Source: Bacillota bacterium (lineage in GTDB: Bacteria; Bacillota; Desulfotomaculia; Desulfotomaculales; Pelotomaculaceae). Taken from it: 64,000 nucleotides of DNA. Location of the stretch: the NCBI GenBank assembly GCA_029555205.1, contig JAKPTB010000080.1:62001-126000 (forward strand). The letters run 5' to 3'. Positions 29,331 through 39,149 of the stretch are shown in pieces. Made by a program: the position numbers and the translations under genes. Position 1 is the stretch's first letter. Each line of letters starts with the position of its first letter. Below the pieces are notes generated by a model. It worked only from the letters and a program-made list of their open reading frames with translations, was not told the origin of the DNA and did no database searches.

Positions 29331-30692
29331 TTATTTTTCAATCAGGTTTAGCCCTGCCCTAAGCATTAATGATTCAATTGCTTCCAGGGCATTTCTTGCA
29401 ATTCTCCTGTGCTCTTCTTTCTTGTCCTTGACCTTGCCCTCCCGGGGCGGGAAAAGACCGAAATTCACATTCATGGGCTGGAAATGAGCAGGGTCTGCTC
29501 TTGTTATGTAATGGGCCAGGGAACCGTGGGCAGTGTTTTCGGGAAATATCAGCAGTTCTTTCCCCGCCAGTAAACGGGCGGCATTGATTCCTGCCATCAG
29601 CCCGGATGCTGCCGATTCCACATAGCCTTCCACCCCGGTTACCTGGCCGGCAAAAAACAGCCCTTGCTTTTTTTTAGTCTCAAAAGTCGGATTAAGTAAA
29701 ACCGGCGAGTTGATATATGTGTTTCTGTGCATAACCCCCAGCCTGACAAATTCGGCCTTCTCCAAACCAGGGATCAGACGAAAAACACGGGTTTGTTCGC
29801 TCCATTTAAGGCTGGTTTGAAATCCCACCAGATTATAAATGGTACCGGCGGCATTTTCCTGTCTCAGCTGCACCACTGCATAAGGGCGCCTGCCTGTCCG
29901 GGGATCCGTCAGGCCTACAGGTTTTAACGGACCGAAAAGCAGTGTCTTTTCCCCTCGCCGGGCCAGGACCTCAACTGGCATGCAGCCCTCGAAATGCCGC
30001 ACTTCGTCAAACTCTTTCCTGGGTGCTTGTTCTGCCTTACAAAGAGCTTCCCGGAAAATTTCATACTGGGATTTGTCCATGGGGCAGTTTAAATAGGCGG
30101 CTTCTCCCTTGCCGTAACGGGAAGAGCGAAAAACCTTATCCATGTTAATGGATTCAGCGCTAACAACCGGCGCCACAGCATCGTAGAAATATAAATAATT
30201 TTCACCGGTAAAGGAACGGATGTTATCAGCCAGTTCTGCAGAGGTCAGGGGACCGGTGGCAATGATTACCGCCTCGCCCTCCGGAATTCCGGTTACTTCC
30301 TCGCGGTATATTTCAATCCGCTTATGCCGGCTTAATTTTTCCGTTACACAGGCGGCAAAAAGCTCCCTATCCACAGCCAGTGCTCCACCGGCTGGAACCC
30401 TGGTCTGATCCGCACAGGTCATAATCAGGGAACCAAGCAGCCTCATTTCTTCCTTTAATATGCCAACTGCATTATCAAGGGCAGCAGCGCGAAAGGAATT
30501 GCTGCAGACCAGCTCGGCAAATTTTCCGGTGTGGTGGGCGGGTGTCTGTTTTTTCGGTCTCATTTCGTAGAGTCTTACCCGGGCTCCGTTGTGAGCCGCC
30601 TGCCAGGCGGCTTCAGCCCCGGCCAGTCCGGCCCCGACCACTGTTACATATTTTTTTGAGGGGCCTGGAACCGGTTCTGATCTAAGATCCAT
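29331..30692 (-). CDS. trmFO: Methylenetetrahydrofolate-tRNA-(uracil-54) methyltransferase TrmFO
   Basis: TrmFO makes ribothymidine-54 in tRNA with folate and FAD. The 453 residues have the FAD-binding [13 protein letters not shown] motif (about 19-31), CSNSFR near 65 and [18 protein letters not shown] near the C-terminus. A weak GGTGAT precedes the ATG. It lies between topA and xerC as in Bacillus. Confidence 0.96.
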   Translation of the reverse strand: MDLRSEPVPGPSKKYVTVVGAGLAGAEAAWQAAHNGARVRLYEMRPKKQTPAHHTGKFAELVCSNSFRAAALDNAVGILKEEMRLLGSLIMTCADQTRVPAGGALAVDRELFAACVTEKLSRHKRIEIYREEVTGIPEGEAVIIATGPLTSAELADNIRSFTGENYLYFYDAVAPVVSAESINMDKVFRSSRYGKGEAAYLNCPMDKSQYEIFREALCKAEQAPRKEFDEVRHFEGCMPVEVLARRGEKTLLFGPLKPVGLTDPRTGRRPYAVVQLRQENAAGTIYNLVGFQTSLKWSEQTRVFRLIPGLEKAEFVRLGVMHRNTYINSPVLLNPTFETKKKQGLFFAGQVTGVEGYVESAASGLMAGINAARLLAGKELLIFPENTAHGSLAHYITRADPAHFQPMNVNFGLFPPREGKVKDKKEEHRRIARNALEAIESLMLRAGLNLIEK

Positions 30693-30727
30693 TTTGAGTG
30701 CATCACCCGTACTGTAAGGAAAGATTT

Positions 30728-32878
30728 CTAGTGTATTGTAATGGTATTCTCTTTATTGGGTTTTTCAGGAGCCGCCGTAATACTGCCCTGTTTTTTTTCA
30801 TTTGAACGAAGCTTGCAGTTGCAGCCGGCATTAACACACCTGAGGAAAATTGTATTGCCGGCTCCTTTTTTTTCCACCATCAAGTCGCCGCATTCAGGAC
30901 ACCTGGTTTTGGAAGGCGGATCCCAGGTTACAAAGTCGCACTGGGGATAACGGCTACAACCGTAAAACTTCCTGCCCTTCTTGCTGCGCCGGATCACAAT
31001 TTCCCCCTCGCAGCGCGGGCAGGGGACGCCGATAGGTTCTAAGAGGGGTTTCGTGTTACGGCATTCCGGGAAACCCGGACAGGCTAAAAACTTGCCGAAG
31101 CGTCCCATTTTAATAACCATATTGCGGCCACACTGTTCACAGACCTCTTCGGTGACTTCATCCGCTACCTGGACCAGGCCGATTTCATCTTCTGCCTTCT
31201 CCAGGGTGTTCATAAAAGGGTCATAGAAACTATCCAGAACTTTAACCCAGTCCAAATCACCTTCTGCGATACTGTCCAGCTTTTCTTCCATTTCTGCAGT
31301 GAAGGTGACATCAATAATATCCTTGAAGTGTTTCTTTAGCAAGTCCACCACTATTACACCCAGTTCGGTGGGGTAAAGCTGCTTGTTTTCCCTGACGATA
31401 TAGCCCCTCTTGATGATTGTTTCAACAATGGGCGCATAGGTGCTCGGTCTCCCGATACCTTTCTCTTCCAGGGTTTTTACCAGGGTGGCATCCGTATAAC
31501 GGGGCGGAGGCTGGGTAAAATGTTGTTTCTCAGTAAGGGACCTGGCCTCTACCACTTCACCCTCGTTGATATCCGGCAGCAGCTTATCCTCGTCCTTCAT
31601 GCCGTCATCCCGGCTTTCGATATAAACCTTCGTATAGCCCGGGAATTTCAGGATGGATCCGGCGGCGCGGAACAGGTAATCGCCCGCAGATATATCGACG
31701 CTGGTGGTGTCATAAACGGCCGGACTCATCTGACTGGCTAAAAATCTTGACCAGATTAATTTATAGAGCTTATACTGTTCATTTGTCAAGTATTGTTTGA
31801 TCTGGTCAGGTTCCCTGCTGACAGAGGTTGGACGGATAGCCTCATGGGCGTCCTGGACCTTGCCCTTGGCAGAAACTCGCAGGTCATCTTTCCCGACGAA
31901 GGGAACTCCGAAACGCTCTTTAATATATTCCCTGGCCTCATCCCTGGCGGTATCCGAAACCCGGACAGAGTCCGTGCGAATGTATGTTACAAGACCGGAG
32001 GAGCCTTCTTCGCCAAGCTCCAGTCCTTCATAGAGCTGCTGGGCCACGATCATGGTTTTACGTGCGGTAAAATTAAGCTTGCGGTAGGCTTCCTGTTGCA
32101 GCGTACTGGTTGTAAAGGGGGCTGGAGGCCTGCGGCTTTTTTCCTTGCTGGTAACCTTTGTTACGGTATAATGCAACCCTTTAAGGTTTTCCAGTACCTC
32201 CCTCATTTGCTCAGATGTTTTTATGTCAATTTTCCTGTTTTTATACTTATGAAGTTTCCCTTCAAAGGGGGGGTAACCTGTTTTAACAAAACTCCCCGTC
32301 AGGGTCCAGTACTCCTCCGGCACAAAGTTTTGAATTTCCTCTTCCCGGTCGGTGATCAGGCGAACTGCCACGGACTGCACCCTTCCTGCGCTCAGGCCCT
32401 TCTTAACCTTGCGCCAGAGCAGCGGGCTCAAATTGTAACCAACCAGACGGTCAAGGATGCGTCTGGCCTGCTGGGCATTGACCCTGTTGTTGTCAATGGG
32501 CCTGGGGTGCTTAACTGCGTTTTGAATGGCCTGCTTTGTGATTTCGTTAAACTCAATGCGGCAGGGCCTGTCATCGCAAATATCCAGGAGTTTTTGCAGG
32601 TGCCAGGCTATAGCTTCCCCTTCCCGGTCGGGGTCTGAGGCTATCAGTACCTTGTCGCTTTTTTTTACAGCATTTCTCAAGTCCTTGATAGTGTCGCCTT
32701 TGCCCCTGATGGTTATATATTTGGGGTTAAATCCGTTTTTTACATCTACTCCAAACTGGCTCTTGGGCAGATCCCGCACATGTCCCATGGAAGCCTTCAC
32801 AAAGTATTTTTTTCCCAGGAATTTGCTGATTGTCTTCGCTTTGGCCGGTGACTCTACAATAACTAACGTTTTAGACAA
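30728..32878 (-). CDS. topA: DNA topoisomerase I
   Basis: This type IA enzyme relaxes negative supercoils. The 716 residues have an N-terminal TOPRIM domain, the catalytic Tyr in TYIRTDS (about residue 300), and three C-terminal C4 zinc ribbons starting at CEQCGRN, CPRCEGE and CPECGDL. TTG start with GAGGTGG 6 nt upstream. Confidence 0.97.
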   Translation of the reverse strand: MSKTLVIVESPAKAKTISKFLGKKYFVKASMGHVRDLPKSQFGVDVKNGFNPKYITIRGKGDTIKDLRNAVKKSDKVLIASDPDREGEAIAWHLQKLLDICDDRPCRIEFNEITKQAIQNAVKHPRPIDNNRVNAQQARRILDRLVGYNLSPLLWRKVKKGLSAGRVQSVAVRLITDREEEIQNFVPEEYWTLTGSFVKTGYPPFEGKLHKYKNRKIDIKTSEQMREVLENLKGLHYTVTKVTSKEKSRRPPAPFTTSTLQQEAYRKLNFTARKTMIVAQQLYEGLELGEEGSSGLVTYIRTDSVRVSDTARDEAREYIKERFGVPFVGKDDLRVSAKGKVQDAHEAIRPTSVSREPDQIKQYLTNEQYKLYKLIWSRFLASQMSPAVYDTTSVDISAGDYLFRAAGSILKFPGYTKVYIESRDDGMKDEDKLLPDINEGEVVEARSLTEKQHFTQPPPRYTDATLVKTLEEKGIGRPSTYAPIVETIIKRGYIVRENKQLYPTELGVIVVDLLKKHFKDIIDVTFTAEMEEKLDSIAEGDLDWVKVLDSFYDPFMNTLEKAEDEIGLVQVADEVTEEVCEQCGRNMVIKMGRFGKFLACPGFPECRNTKPLLEPIGVPCPRCEGEIVIRRSKKGRKFYGCSRYPQCDFVTWDPPSKTRCPECGDLMVEKKGAGNTIFLRCVNAGCNCKLRSNEKKQGSITAAPEKPNKENTITIH

Positions 32879-32964
32879 TACCGTCCACCTCGTTTAGATT
32901 TGCCTGACTTTTTTATGGTCTATATTGCACATTATTTTTATAATCTATCCTATTATCAGTTTCT

Positions 32965-34068
32965 TTAGAACAAGTCGCGCCCTGCCCGGGTATAGAACTT
33001 GCCCGGCAACTGTCTTGTCAGTCCCTTGATTTCCAGGTACATCAAAGCAGCCATAACCCTCTGTGGGGTAAAACCGGACTTGCTGATCAATTCATCAAGG
33101 GAAACCGGATCAAGTGATAATAGACTGTAAAGCGCTTGTTCTTCGCTGCTCATCTTCATTTTCCCTTCCTGACCGGCTTCCGGAACAGGAAAAAGTTTTT
33201 CCAGGCCCATTTCGTCAAGGATATCACCAGCCCCTTCCACAAGCCTGGCCCCCTGTTTAATCAGGCGGTGAGGTCCCCTGCTGAGGGGGTTTGCGACATT
33301 TCCGGGAACGGCCATAACATCACGGCCCTGCTCCAGGGCAAAGTCCGCGGTTATCAGGGCGCCGCTTTTTTCGGAGGCTTCAACAACAACAGTCCCCCTG
33401 GTCAGGCCGCTGATAATCCGGTTGCGGACCGGAAAATGCCAGGCTTCCGGCGGTGAAGCCGGCGGGAATTCACTGATGACAGCACCCCTTTCCACAATTT
33501 GTTCCATAAGTTTGGCGTTTTCCCTCGGGTAAACCACATCAACTCCGCAGCCCAGGACCGCCAGGGTCCGGCCGTTGCCGGCCAGGGCGCCCCTGTGGGC
33601 CTGGGTATCAATCCCTCTGGCCAGGCCGCTGACAATGGTTATACCCAGGGCCGCAAGATCTGTAGCCAGCTTCCCGGCAACTGCCAGTCCGTATGGTGTG
33701 GGCCGCCGGGAACCCACAATGGCGATGGAAAGAGAATCCGCCGGCTTAATTTGACCACGGAGGAAAAGCACCGGGGGAGGATCGTAGATTTGGAGAAGGT
33801 TTTCAGGATAATCAGGGTCAGTGTGACAGGCAAATGTTATGCCCCTGGAGTTCAGCCTTGCGGCTTCGCCGGCCGGGTCAATCCGTTCCCTGCGCCGCAC
33901 CAGATCCCCGGCCCCTTCGGCATCAAAGCCCGGTGCGCCGGCAAGCTCTTTGCTCCCGGCTTCCCAGGCTGCCCGGGGTGAGCCGAAATGCTTCACCAGG
34001 GACCACAGCCTTTTGCCGGCTCCCGGCATCAGCAACTGCCATCCCAACCAGTATATTCTATCTTCCAA
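32965..34068 (-). CDS. dprA: DNA-processing protein DprA
   Basis: DprA loads RecA on incoming single-stranded DNA in natural transformation. The 367-residue protein has an N-terminal HhH-like part, the Rossmann-like core with IVGSRRPTPYG and SGLARGIDTQAH, and a C-terminal winged-helix domain. The frame opens with an ATG at 34101 that has no ribosome-binding site. A TTG at 34068 lies 8 nt after GGAGGGGG and is preferred. Confidence 0.92.
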   Translation of the reverse strand: MEDRIYWLGWQLLMPGAGKRLWSLVKHFGSPRAAWEAGSKELAGAPGFDAEGAGDLVRRRERIDPAGEAARLNSRGITFACHTDPDYPENLLQIYDPPPVLFLRGQIKPADSLSIAIVGSRRPTPYGLAVAGKLATDLAALGITIVSGLARGIDTQAHRGALAGNGRTLAVLGCGVDVVYPRENAKLMEQIVERGAVISEFPPASPPEAWHFPVRNRIISGLTRGTVVVEASEKSGALITADFALEQGRDVMAVPGNVANPLSRGPHRLIKQGARLVEGAGDILDEMGLEKLFPVPEAGQEGKMKMSSEEQALYSLLSLDPVSLDELISKSGFTPQRVMAALMYLEIKGLTRQLPGKFYTRAGRDLF

Positions 34069-34521
34069 GGAAGATGCCCCCTCCCCTATCTTAATCCCCA
34101 TTTTCGGGGTTAAGGTGACATCTTCCTCCCATCTGGCAAAAATTTCTTAAAGATCAGCTTAAAATTCAGTTCCAGGCCAGGCTCAATGTTATTGACCAGT
34201 GCTTCTTAATTGAAGCAAGGATAAGCTGCCCCCGCTTGCCTGGTCCGGCGCCTTATCAAATGCGGGATGACCAGCACCGCTGTTTTTTTGAGCATACTTC
34301 CCGGGGTTTTTTGAGCATGCTCTTCCCGGGGAAAGAAAACCAGCCAGGGATGCAGCTGTCATTTAGGCTCTAGACAGCACCCTTGTTTCCTTGTTTCTTT
34401 TTAAACGTGAATTTCTTACCGGGGGAGGGACATGGATTTATTGCTCTTGTTTAGGTGATGGGTCAGATCTCCCAGGACCTCGAGGGGCAAAAGCAGTTGA
34501 ACTGCGGCCGCTTGCAGGTGA
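34069..34521. other. Gap between dprA and the NHEJ operon
   Basis: This stretch of about 450 bp shows no convincing gene. It holds a TGCTTC/GAAGCA hairpin (34200-34217) and the tandem repeat described separately. Any dprA promoter must lie here, but I see no clear -35/-10 pair. Confidence 0.5.
34284..34331. repeat. Two tandem copies of a 23-25-bp unit
   Basis: TTTTTTGAGCAT plus CTTCCCGGGG is present twice in tandem (34284-34306 and 34307-34331). The second copy has two extra bases in the centre. It looks like a recent local duplication in non-coding DNA. Confidence 0.75.
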
Positions 34522-35421
34522 CTAACGTGCTGCATCCAGCAGGAGATCAAGGGGTTGTTTCAACGATAGCAGATTATGGTAGAGATCCCCGGTATCTTTG
34601 AGGCGGTCAAAAATATTATGGATGGTAAAGGCCCCGGGGACAATCTTCAAGGATTCAACTTCGCTCCAGTCCAGCGGGGTTGACACAGGTGCGCCTGGTA
34701 AGGGCCGCAGGCTGTACTGAAAAGCCATGGTTTTGCCGCGGCCGTTTTGCAAATAATCCAGGTAGACCTTCCCTTTCCTTTTGCTTACCCTTCGTTCTAC
34801 GGTGGTCTGTTCCGGATTGATCTTCACAATCATATCCGCTATATACTGCATGGCTCTGGTGACACCTGGATAGGCATAGACGGGTTTAATAGGCACAAAA
34901 ATATGAAGGCCGCTTGCCCCGGATGTTTTGGGGTATGATTTTAAGTTGAATTGGGCCAGGGCCTCTTTAACCAGCAGGGCTATCTTTAAAACATCACTAA
35001 AGGAAACACCTTCCGCCGGGTCAAGGTCCATGACGGCCAAATCCGGACATTCCACGTTTTCTATCCTGGAAAGCCAGGGGTGCATTTCGATGCAGCCCTG
35101 GTTGGCCAGCCAGATCAGGGTTTGGACATCGTTACAAATAATGTAGTTGACAACCTTTTCGGAGTGTTCTATGGGGTACCTCTTAATCCATGAGGGAGCG
35201 TAATCCGGGCATTCTTTCTGGTAGAACCGTTCACCTGCAAGACCATCCGGGTACCTTTTCATTACTAACGGACGGTTGTAGAGATGGGGCAAAAGATGGG
35301 GGGCAATTTCCCAGTAGTATTTGACCAGATGGGCCTTGGTCAATCCTTCGGGCCAGAGCAACTTATCCAGGTTGGTGAGCTTAACTTCGTGGCCGTTAAC
35401 CGAAACAAGGGAATCCTTCAA
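34522..35421 (-). CDS. ligD: LigD-type primase-polymerase for end joining
   Basis: This is the polymerase domain of bacterial non-homologous end joining as a stand-alone protein (299 residues). The archaeo-eukaryotic primase fold is marked by the catalytic DLD (D132, D134) in VMDLDPAEG and by SGASGLHIFVP with H173. It fills gaps and adds ribonucleotides at breaks. The frame opens with a GTG at 35457, but AGGAGG is 8 nt before a TTG at 35421, which I take as start. It is the third gene of ku-ligase-polymerase. Confidence 0.92.
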   Translation of the reverse strand: MKDSLVSVNGHEVKLTNLDKLLWPEGLTKAHLVKYYWEIAPHLLPHLYNRPLVMKRYPDGLAGERFYQKECPDYAPSWIKRYPIEHSEKVVNYIICNDVQTLIWLANQGCIEMHPWLSRIENVECPDLAVMDLDPAEGVSFSDVLKIALLVKEALAQFNLKSYPKTSGASGLHIFVPIKPVYAYPGVTRAMQYIADMIVKINPEQTTVERRVSKRKGKVYLDYLQNGRGKTMAFQYSLRPLPGAPVSTPLDWSEVESLKIVPGAFTIHNIFDRLKDTGDLYHNLLSLKQPLDLLLDAAR

Positions 35422-35463
35422 GGCGAACACCTCCTTTGCAGTTATTTGCGGGACCACTGCAGA

Positions 35464-36414
35464 CTAAGGAACGGCCGGGCATTCTTCCGGTGCCTTGTCC
35501 CAGCGGATGCCCCTGTAAACGGGATGCCGGAGGCAGCCCTCCCGGGTTGTGGTCAGATAGTCAAGGGAGCAGACTAAAAGGGGACGAACCCAATGGGTAC
35601 GCTTTTTTTCCGGCAGGGGGATTTCTAATGGCGCAACGGGCGTTTCGATCTTACGCAGACCCTCCAGGAGGGCGGCGGCCTCAGCTTCATTGAAACCCGT
35701 GCCCACTTTACCCTGGTAGATCAGTTTTCCCTCCCGGTACCCTCCTAAAACAAGAGAGCCAAGATTTCTCCCGGAGGCGCCGGCCTGGTAACCGCAGATG
35801 ACCAGTTCAGCCTCCAGGGTGTGCCTGAATTTTTGCCAGTAAATAGAGCGCCGGCCCGGAAGGTAAACGCTGTCGAGTTTTTTGGCGACAACTCCTTCCA
35901 GTCCCCGGGATACGCAGGCATCGTAGAAACTGCGGCCGTTCTGCAGGATAAAATCCGGAACAATAATTTCAGCCCCGGGGTTGACCATTTCTGCCAGGAG
36001 CGTTTTACGTTCCCTGAGGGGGTGTTCCATGACGTTTTTTCCATCGGCATATAAAACATCAAAGGCTACGTAAACAGCCGGGCTTTCTACAGAGACCCGG
36101 CTGATTCTCTGGGGATTATTTAATCTGCCCCGGGCTTGGAGCCGGGCAAAGGAGGGTTTTCCTTTTTCAAAGACCACAATTTCGCCGTCCAAAATAGCCG
36201 GTTTCCTTGCTACCTTTTGGTGTAGACGGCCCAGTTCCGGAAACTTTCCGGTCAGGTCAAGCAAGTTGCGGGACCTTAAGGCTGTGTTCCCGTCAAGATA
36301 AAGGAGACCCCGGTAGCCGTCCCATTTTATTTCAAAGAGATGCAGGTCGCTGTCGAAGGGAAGAGAGTTAACGGCCAGCATCGGGCGAATTAGGGGTAAA
36401 GGCTCCTGTCCCAA
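35464..36414 (-). CDS. ATP-dependent DNA ligase (LigD ligase part)
   Basis: The 316-residue ligase has the adenylated lysine K30 in motif I EIKWDGYRG, motif III-like YVAFDVLY, EGVVAKK (motif IV), and a C-terminal OB-fold ending near HPVYRGIRW. It seals double-strand breaks with Ku. TTG start with GGAGG 9 nt upstream; 15 bp downstream of ku. No 3'-phosphoesterase domain is encoded here, and ligase and polymerase are separate, unlike the fused LigD of many bacteria. Confidence 0.93.
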   Translation of the reverse strand: MGQEPLPLIRPMLAVNSLPFDSDLHLFEIKWDGYRGLLYLDGNTALRSRNLLDLTGKFPELGRLHQKVARKPAILDGEIVVFEKGKPSFARLQARGRLNNPQRISRVSVESPAVYVAFDVLYADGKNVMEHPLRERKTLLAEMVNPGAEIIVPDFILQNGRSFYDACVSRGLEGVVAKKLDSVYLPGRRSIYWQKFRHTLEAELVICGYQAGASGRNLGSLVLGGYREGKLIYQGKVGTGFNEAEAAALLEGLRKIETPVAPLEIPLPEKKRTHWVRPLLVCSLDYLTTTREGCLRHPVYRGIRWDKAPEECPAVP

Positions 36415-36429
36415 TTTTATTGGCCTCCG

Positions 36430-37272
36430 TTATGATGTTTTGCGCCGCCCGGCTCTCTTTACTGCAGGGGTTTCAGTTTTTGATCCCGCCGGCCTGCCCC
36501 GTTCCTCCCGGGCCAGATCAATGCTGGCTTTCAGGGCTTCCATCAGGTCAACAACTTTTCCCGCTTCTGGTTTGGCCGGAGCAGCTGTTTCTTCCCCGGC
36601 TATCTTTGCCTGGATTATTTCCATCAGACCCTGCCTATAGGTATCGCTATACTTTTCAGGTTGGAAATTCGACGAGAGACTGTTGATTAGATTGACGGCC
36701 ATCTTTAACTCGTTCTCCTGCAGGTTGACGTTGTAATTCAGTTCCGGCAGGACATTTGCCTGCCTTATCTCGTCGGGGAAATGCATTGTGCTTAAGACAA
36801 GTGTATTTCCGCTTGCCCTGATGGCCGCCAGGGCTTCGCGGCTGCGGATGATAACCCTGGCCACGGCTACCTTGCCTGTCTCAGACATAGCCTGTTTTAA
36901 CAATTCATAGACTCTGGCGCCCCCGTCCCCGGGGGCGAGGTAATAAGCCTTTTCGTAATAAACTGGATCAATTTCGGTCAGATCCACAAAATCCAGGATT
37001 TCTATATTCTTGCCTCCAGCAGTTGCCGGTTTCCCGAAGTCTTCCTCCTGCAAGACTATATATTTACCCTTTTCATATTCATAACCCCGGACAATTTCGT
37101 CCATAGGAACCTCTGTCTCGCAATAAGGACAGAAGCGCCTGTACTGTACCGGTGTTTTGCATTTTTCATGCAGATAATTAAAGCGAATATCCTTTTTTTC
37201 AGTAGCTGCGTATAGTTTCACAGGTACAAAGACCAGGCCGAAGCTGACTGCACCTTTCCATAAAGGCCTCAT
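36430..37272 (-). CDS. ku: End-binding protein Ku
   Basis: The homodimeric Ku ring binds DNA ends and recruits LigD. The 280 residues begin MRPLWKGAVSFGLV, with the Ku core to about 225, followed by a short basic tail rich in Lys and Arg that is typical of bacterial Ku. Two ATG codons are close together; GGAGG favours the second (7-nt spacing). It is the first gene of the end-joining operon. Confidence 0.95.
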   Translation of the reverse strand: MRPLWKGAVSFGLVFVPVKLYAATEKKDIRFNYLHEKCKTPVQYRRFCPYCETEVPMDEIVRGYEYEKGKYIVLQEEDFGKPATAGGKNIEILDFVDLTEIDPVYYEKAYYLAPGDGGARVYELLKQAMSETGKVAVARVIIRSREALAAIRASGNTLVLSTMHFPDEIRQANVLPELNYNVNLQENELKMAVNLINSLSSNFQPEKYSDTYRQGLMEIIQAKIAGEETAAPAKPEAGKVVDLMEALKASIDLAREERGRPAGSKTETPAVKRAGRRKTS

Positions 37273-37438
37273 GCTCATTCCTCCCTCATTTTTTTATTAT
37301 CCCCGCGGCCGGGCAACTGATTCAATTAAGGCCTGTCCGGAGCAGGGCAAATTTTCACCAGGGGGAATCGCCTGTTTATTATAAGATAACAAATAACCCA
37401 CCGGGGGCTTAAAGGACCGCAACAGCGTTTAAATAAAT

Positions 37439-37464
37439 AACCCGGGTAGATTAAGACCCGGGTT
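37439..37464 (-). terminator. Terminator after ytfJ
   Basis: AACCCGGGT and ACCCGGGTT form a perfect 9-bp stem with an 8-nt loop. On the minus strand a T-rich tail follows (TTATTTATTT). It lies about 75 bp past the ytfJ stop and insulates the ku operon. The rest of the 37273-37540 gap shows no gene. Confidence 0.75.
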
Positions 37465-37540
37465 TTGCTGGACCTTTTTGATGTTAAAGTTTTTAAGGCA
37501 GTGCCTGCCATTCCCTTCAGGCCGGCCTGCCCGGGCCCTG

Positions 37541-37999
37541 TCAGGGCGCTGGGGGAGCAGCGTTTGGCGGGGCTTGGGTTGAAACATGAACACTTGTACC
37601 CGGAGGGTAGGCTTCCCTTTTGAGCATTGACTGAATCTGGCTTAGAAGTTGCGGTGCCAGATCAATAATACGGTCTGCCAGCGCGTTTCCATCCACCGGC
37701 AGCATTCTTACCTGCCCGTTACCAACTACCAAAAACCCAATGGGTTTTACTGATACCCCACCCCCGCTACCGCCGCCGAAGGCGGGCATTTGATCCTCCG
37801 CCTGGCCTTCTTTGCCTTCCCCGGATACCTCAAATTCACCCCCTCCGGCAGCAAAGCCGCAGGCAACACGGGAGACAGGGATGATCACGGTCCCGTCCGG
37901 AGTTTCCACCGGATCTCCTACCACCGTATTCACATCGACCATTTCTTTAATACTTTCCATAGCAGTTTTCATTAAACCTTCAATGGGATGTTCGGGCAT
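37541..37999 (-). CDS. ytfJ: Sporulation protein YtfJ (GerW family)
   Basis: GerW/YtfJ is a forespore protein needed for proper germination in Bacillus. The 152 residues match the family: MKTAMESIKEMVDVNTVVGDP-type N-terminus, PVSRVACGFAAGGGEF core and a Gly-rich middle, with PIGFLVVGNGQVRMLPV after it. The tail is rich in Pro and Ala. GGAG is 8 nt before the ATG. It follows ytfI, the order known in Bacillus. Confidence 0.92.
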   Translation of the reverse strand: MPEHPIEGLMKTAMESIKEMVDVNTVVGDPVETPDGTVIIPVSRVACGFAAGGGEFEVSGEGKEGQAEDQMPAFGGGSGGGVSVKPIGFLVVGNGQVRMLPVDGNALADRIIDLAPQLLSQIQSMLKREAYPPGTSVHVSTQAPPNAAPPAP

Positions 38000-38155
38000 T
38001 TATGTCACTCCTTCACCCTGTCCGTTTAATCTTAATTTATCCTGAGAAATATTTAAATATACGAACAAACTGGTATTAACCCCGGCAGTTCCTGCGTCCT
38101 TCAAATAGTCTTCAAGTAAGCCGGCTGTTCTCAAGCCGGGTGTTCGTTTTCCATT

Positions 38156-38842
38156 TTAATTCCGGATTTTCAAAACAATTGCTTTTAACCCGGTACAAAA
38201 CAGGTAACCAAGCCGGAACTCGAGAATGCAGTCAATGCTGACATTAAAACAAGCCCTTTCAAAGGACGGCCTGATTGTCAGATGTGGTTGTACTCCGCCG
38301 GGGGCAAGTAAGGCGTAGAAATAAGACAATAAAGAACCCTTTATTCCCCACAGAGCCCCTGTCAGAACCCCTGTCCGGTCCGGTTCACCGGTACCCAACT
38401 CGGTATGCCAGTCCAGGCGGTGCAGGTGGGTTCTCCCGAGAAGATAGTACAGGGCCGGCTTGTAACGCCGATAGAGGTTAATCTGTTTAATTAATACCCC
38501 CATCATCCGGACTGGACCGGGAAGAGGGATTTTCTTTTTTTCTTCAAGAACCGGCCTGCCATCCTTTCCTTCAAGTTGAGCCCTGATCTTAAAGGCAGGC
38601 CTTAACACGCGCCGGACCAGGCGTCCGGCTCCAGGTGCTTTTGCTCTGAACTCCGGCCTTTTTATTTTGATGAATGGTATTTCGAATCTGGAGCCAAGCA
38701 GGCCACCCCAGAGAAACAATTCCACAGCGAACTCGTCATCCCGGCCCTTCCTGCGGTAACGCAGCCGCAGCCTAATCCGGGACAGGGATAGTATAAGCAA
38801 TAATACTGTAAGAAGAACAATCACCAGGTACAGCCTGCTCAC
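38156..38842 (-). CDS. ytfI: DUF2953 membrane-anchored protein (YtfI-like)
   Basis: The 228-residue DUF2953 protein has an N-terminal membrane segment (LVIVLLTVLLLILSL) and then a basic, mostly beta-type body. Function is unknown; it is linked to sporulation through its partner ytfJ. The start is a GTG with GGGG before it. Confidence 0.75.
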   Translation of the reverse strand: MSRLYLVIVLLTVLLLILSLSRIRLRLRYRRKGRDDEFAVELFLWGGLLGSRFEIPFIKIKRPEFRAKAPGAGRLVRRVLRPAFKIRAQLEGKDGRPVLEEKKKIPLPGPVRMMGVLIKQINLYRRYKPALYYLLGRTHLHRLDWHTELGTGEPDRTGVLTGALWGIKGSLLSYFYALLAPGGVQPHLTIRPSFERACFNVSIDCILEFRLGYLFCTGLKAIVLKIRN

Positions 38843-38915
38843 CTAACCCCACCTCTGCATTATTTTTCCACTCTTCAACTATCCTATACCATCCTGGCCC
38901 CTTTTCCAAATGACG

Positions 38916-38943
38916 TTGCTAAAACGGACTGAAACCATATAAT
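38916..38943 (+). promoter_or_regulatory. Promoter-like pair upstream of the STAS gene
   Basis: TTGCTA (38916-38921) and TATAAT (38938-38943) are separated by 16 bp. The -10 box lies inside a small palindrome, CCATA-TAA-TATGG (38935-38947), that could bind a regulator. The predicted transcript start would be about 200 bp before the STAS gene. Confidence 0.5.
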
Positions 38944-38962
38944 ATGGACTATTGAGTAATCT

Positions 38963-39008
38963 GGTGCCCTACCTGCGGTGGGGCGGTAGATCCGGCTGGC
39001 ACCTTTTT
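38963..39008 (+). promoter_or_regulatory. Attenuator-like hairpin in the STAS leader
   Basis: GGTGCC (38963-38968) and GGCACC (38998-39003) close a structure that contains a second stem CTACC/GGTAG (38969-38973, 38985-38989) and is followed by TTTTT. It begins about 13 nt after the expected transcript start. Transcription could therefore stop early unless the structure is changed. I could not match it to a riboswitch class. It is also the main content of the 38843-39149 gap. Confidence 0.5.
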
Positions 39009-39149
39009 CATGATTGATACAGGGCCGTCCAAAAAATATTCTCATAGAGACGGGAGATTGCAGGATATTCCCTTTTGACCAGGAATACTATTTATTGCTA
39101 TCAATTGGCTTTAAAGTTTAATGATTCTGCAGAATTCAGAGGTGAAAGC

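Noticed and set aside
31793-32638. 281-codon plus-strand ORF opposite topA
   Set aside because: Antisense to conserved topA codons, without plausible motifs; produced by codon bias of the opposite strand.
37326-37511. 61-codon ORF over the ytfJ terminator
   Set aside because: It spans a strong terminator hairpin and has no ribosome-binding site.
38960-39010. tRNA or known riboswitch in the STAS leader
   Set aside because: GGTGCC/GGCACC ends looked tRNA-like, but there is no T-arm consensus or anticodon stem, and no riboswitch consensus matches.
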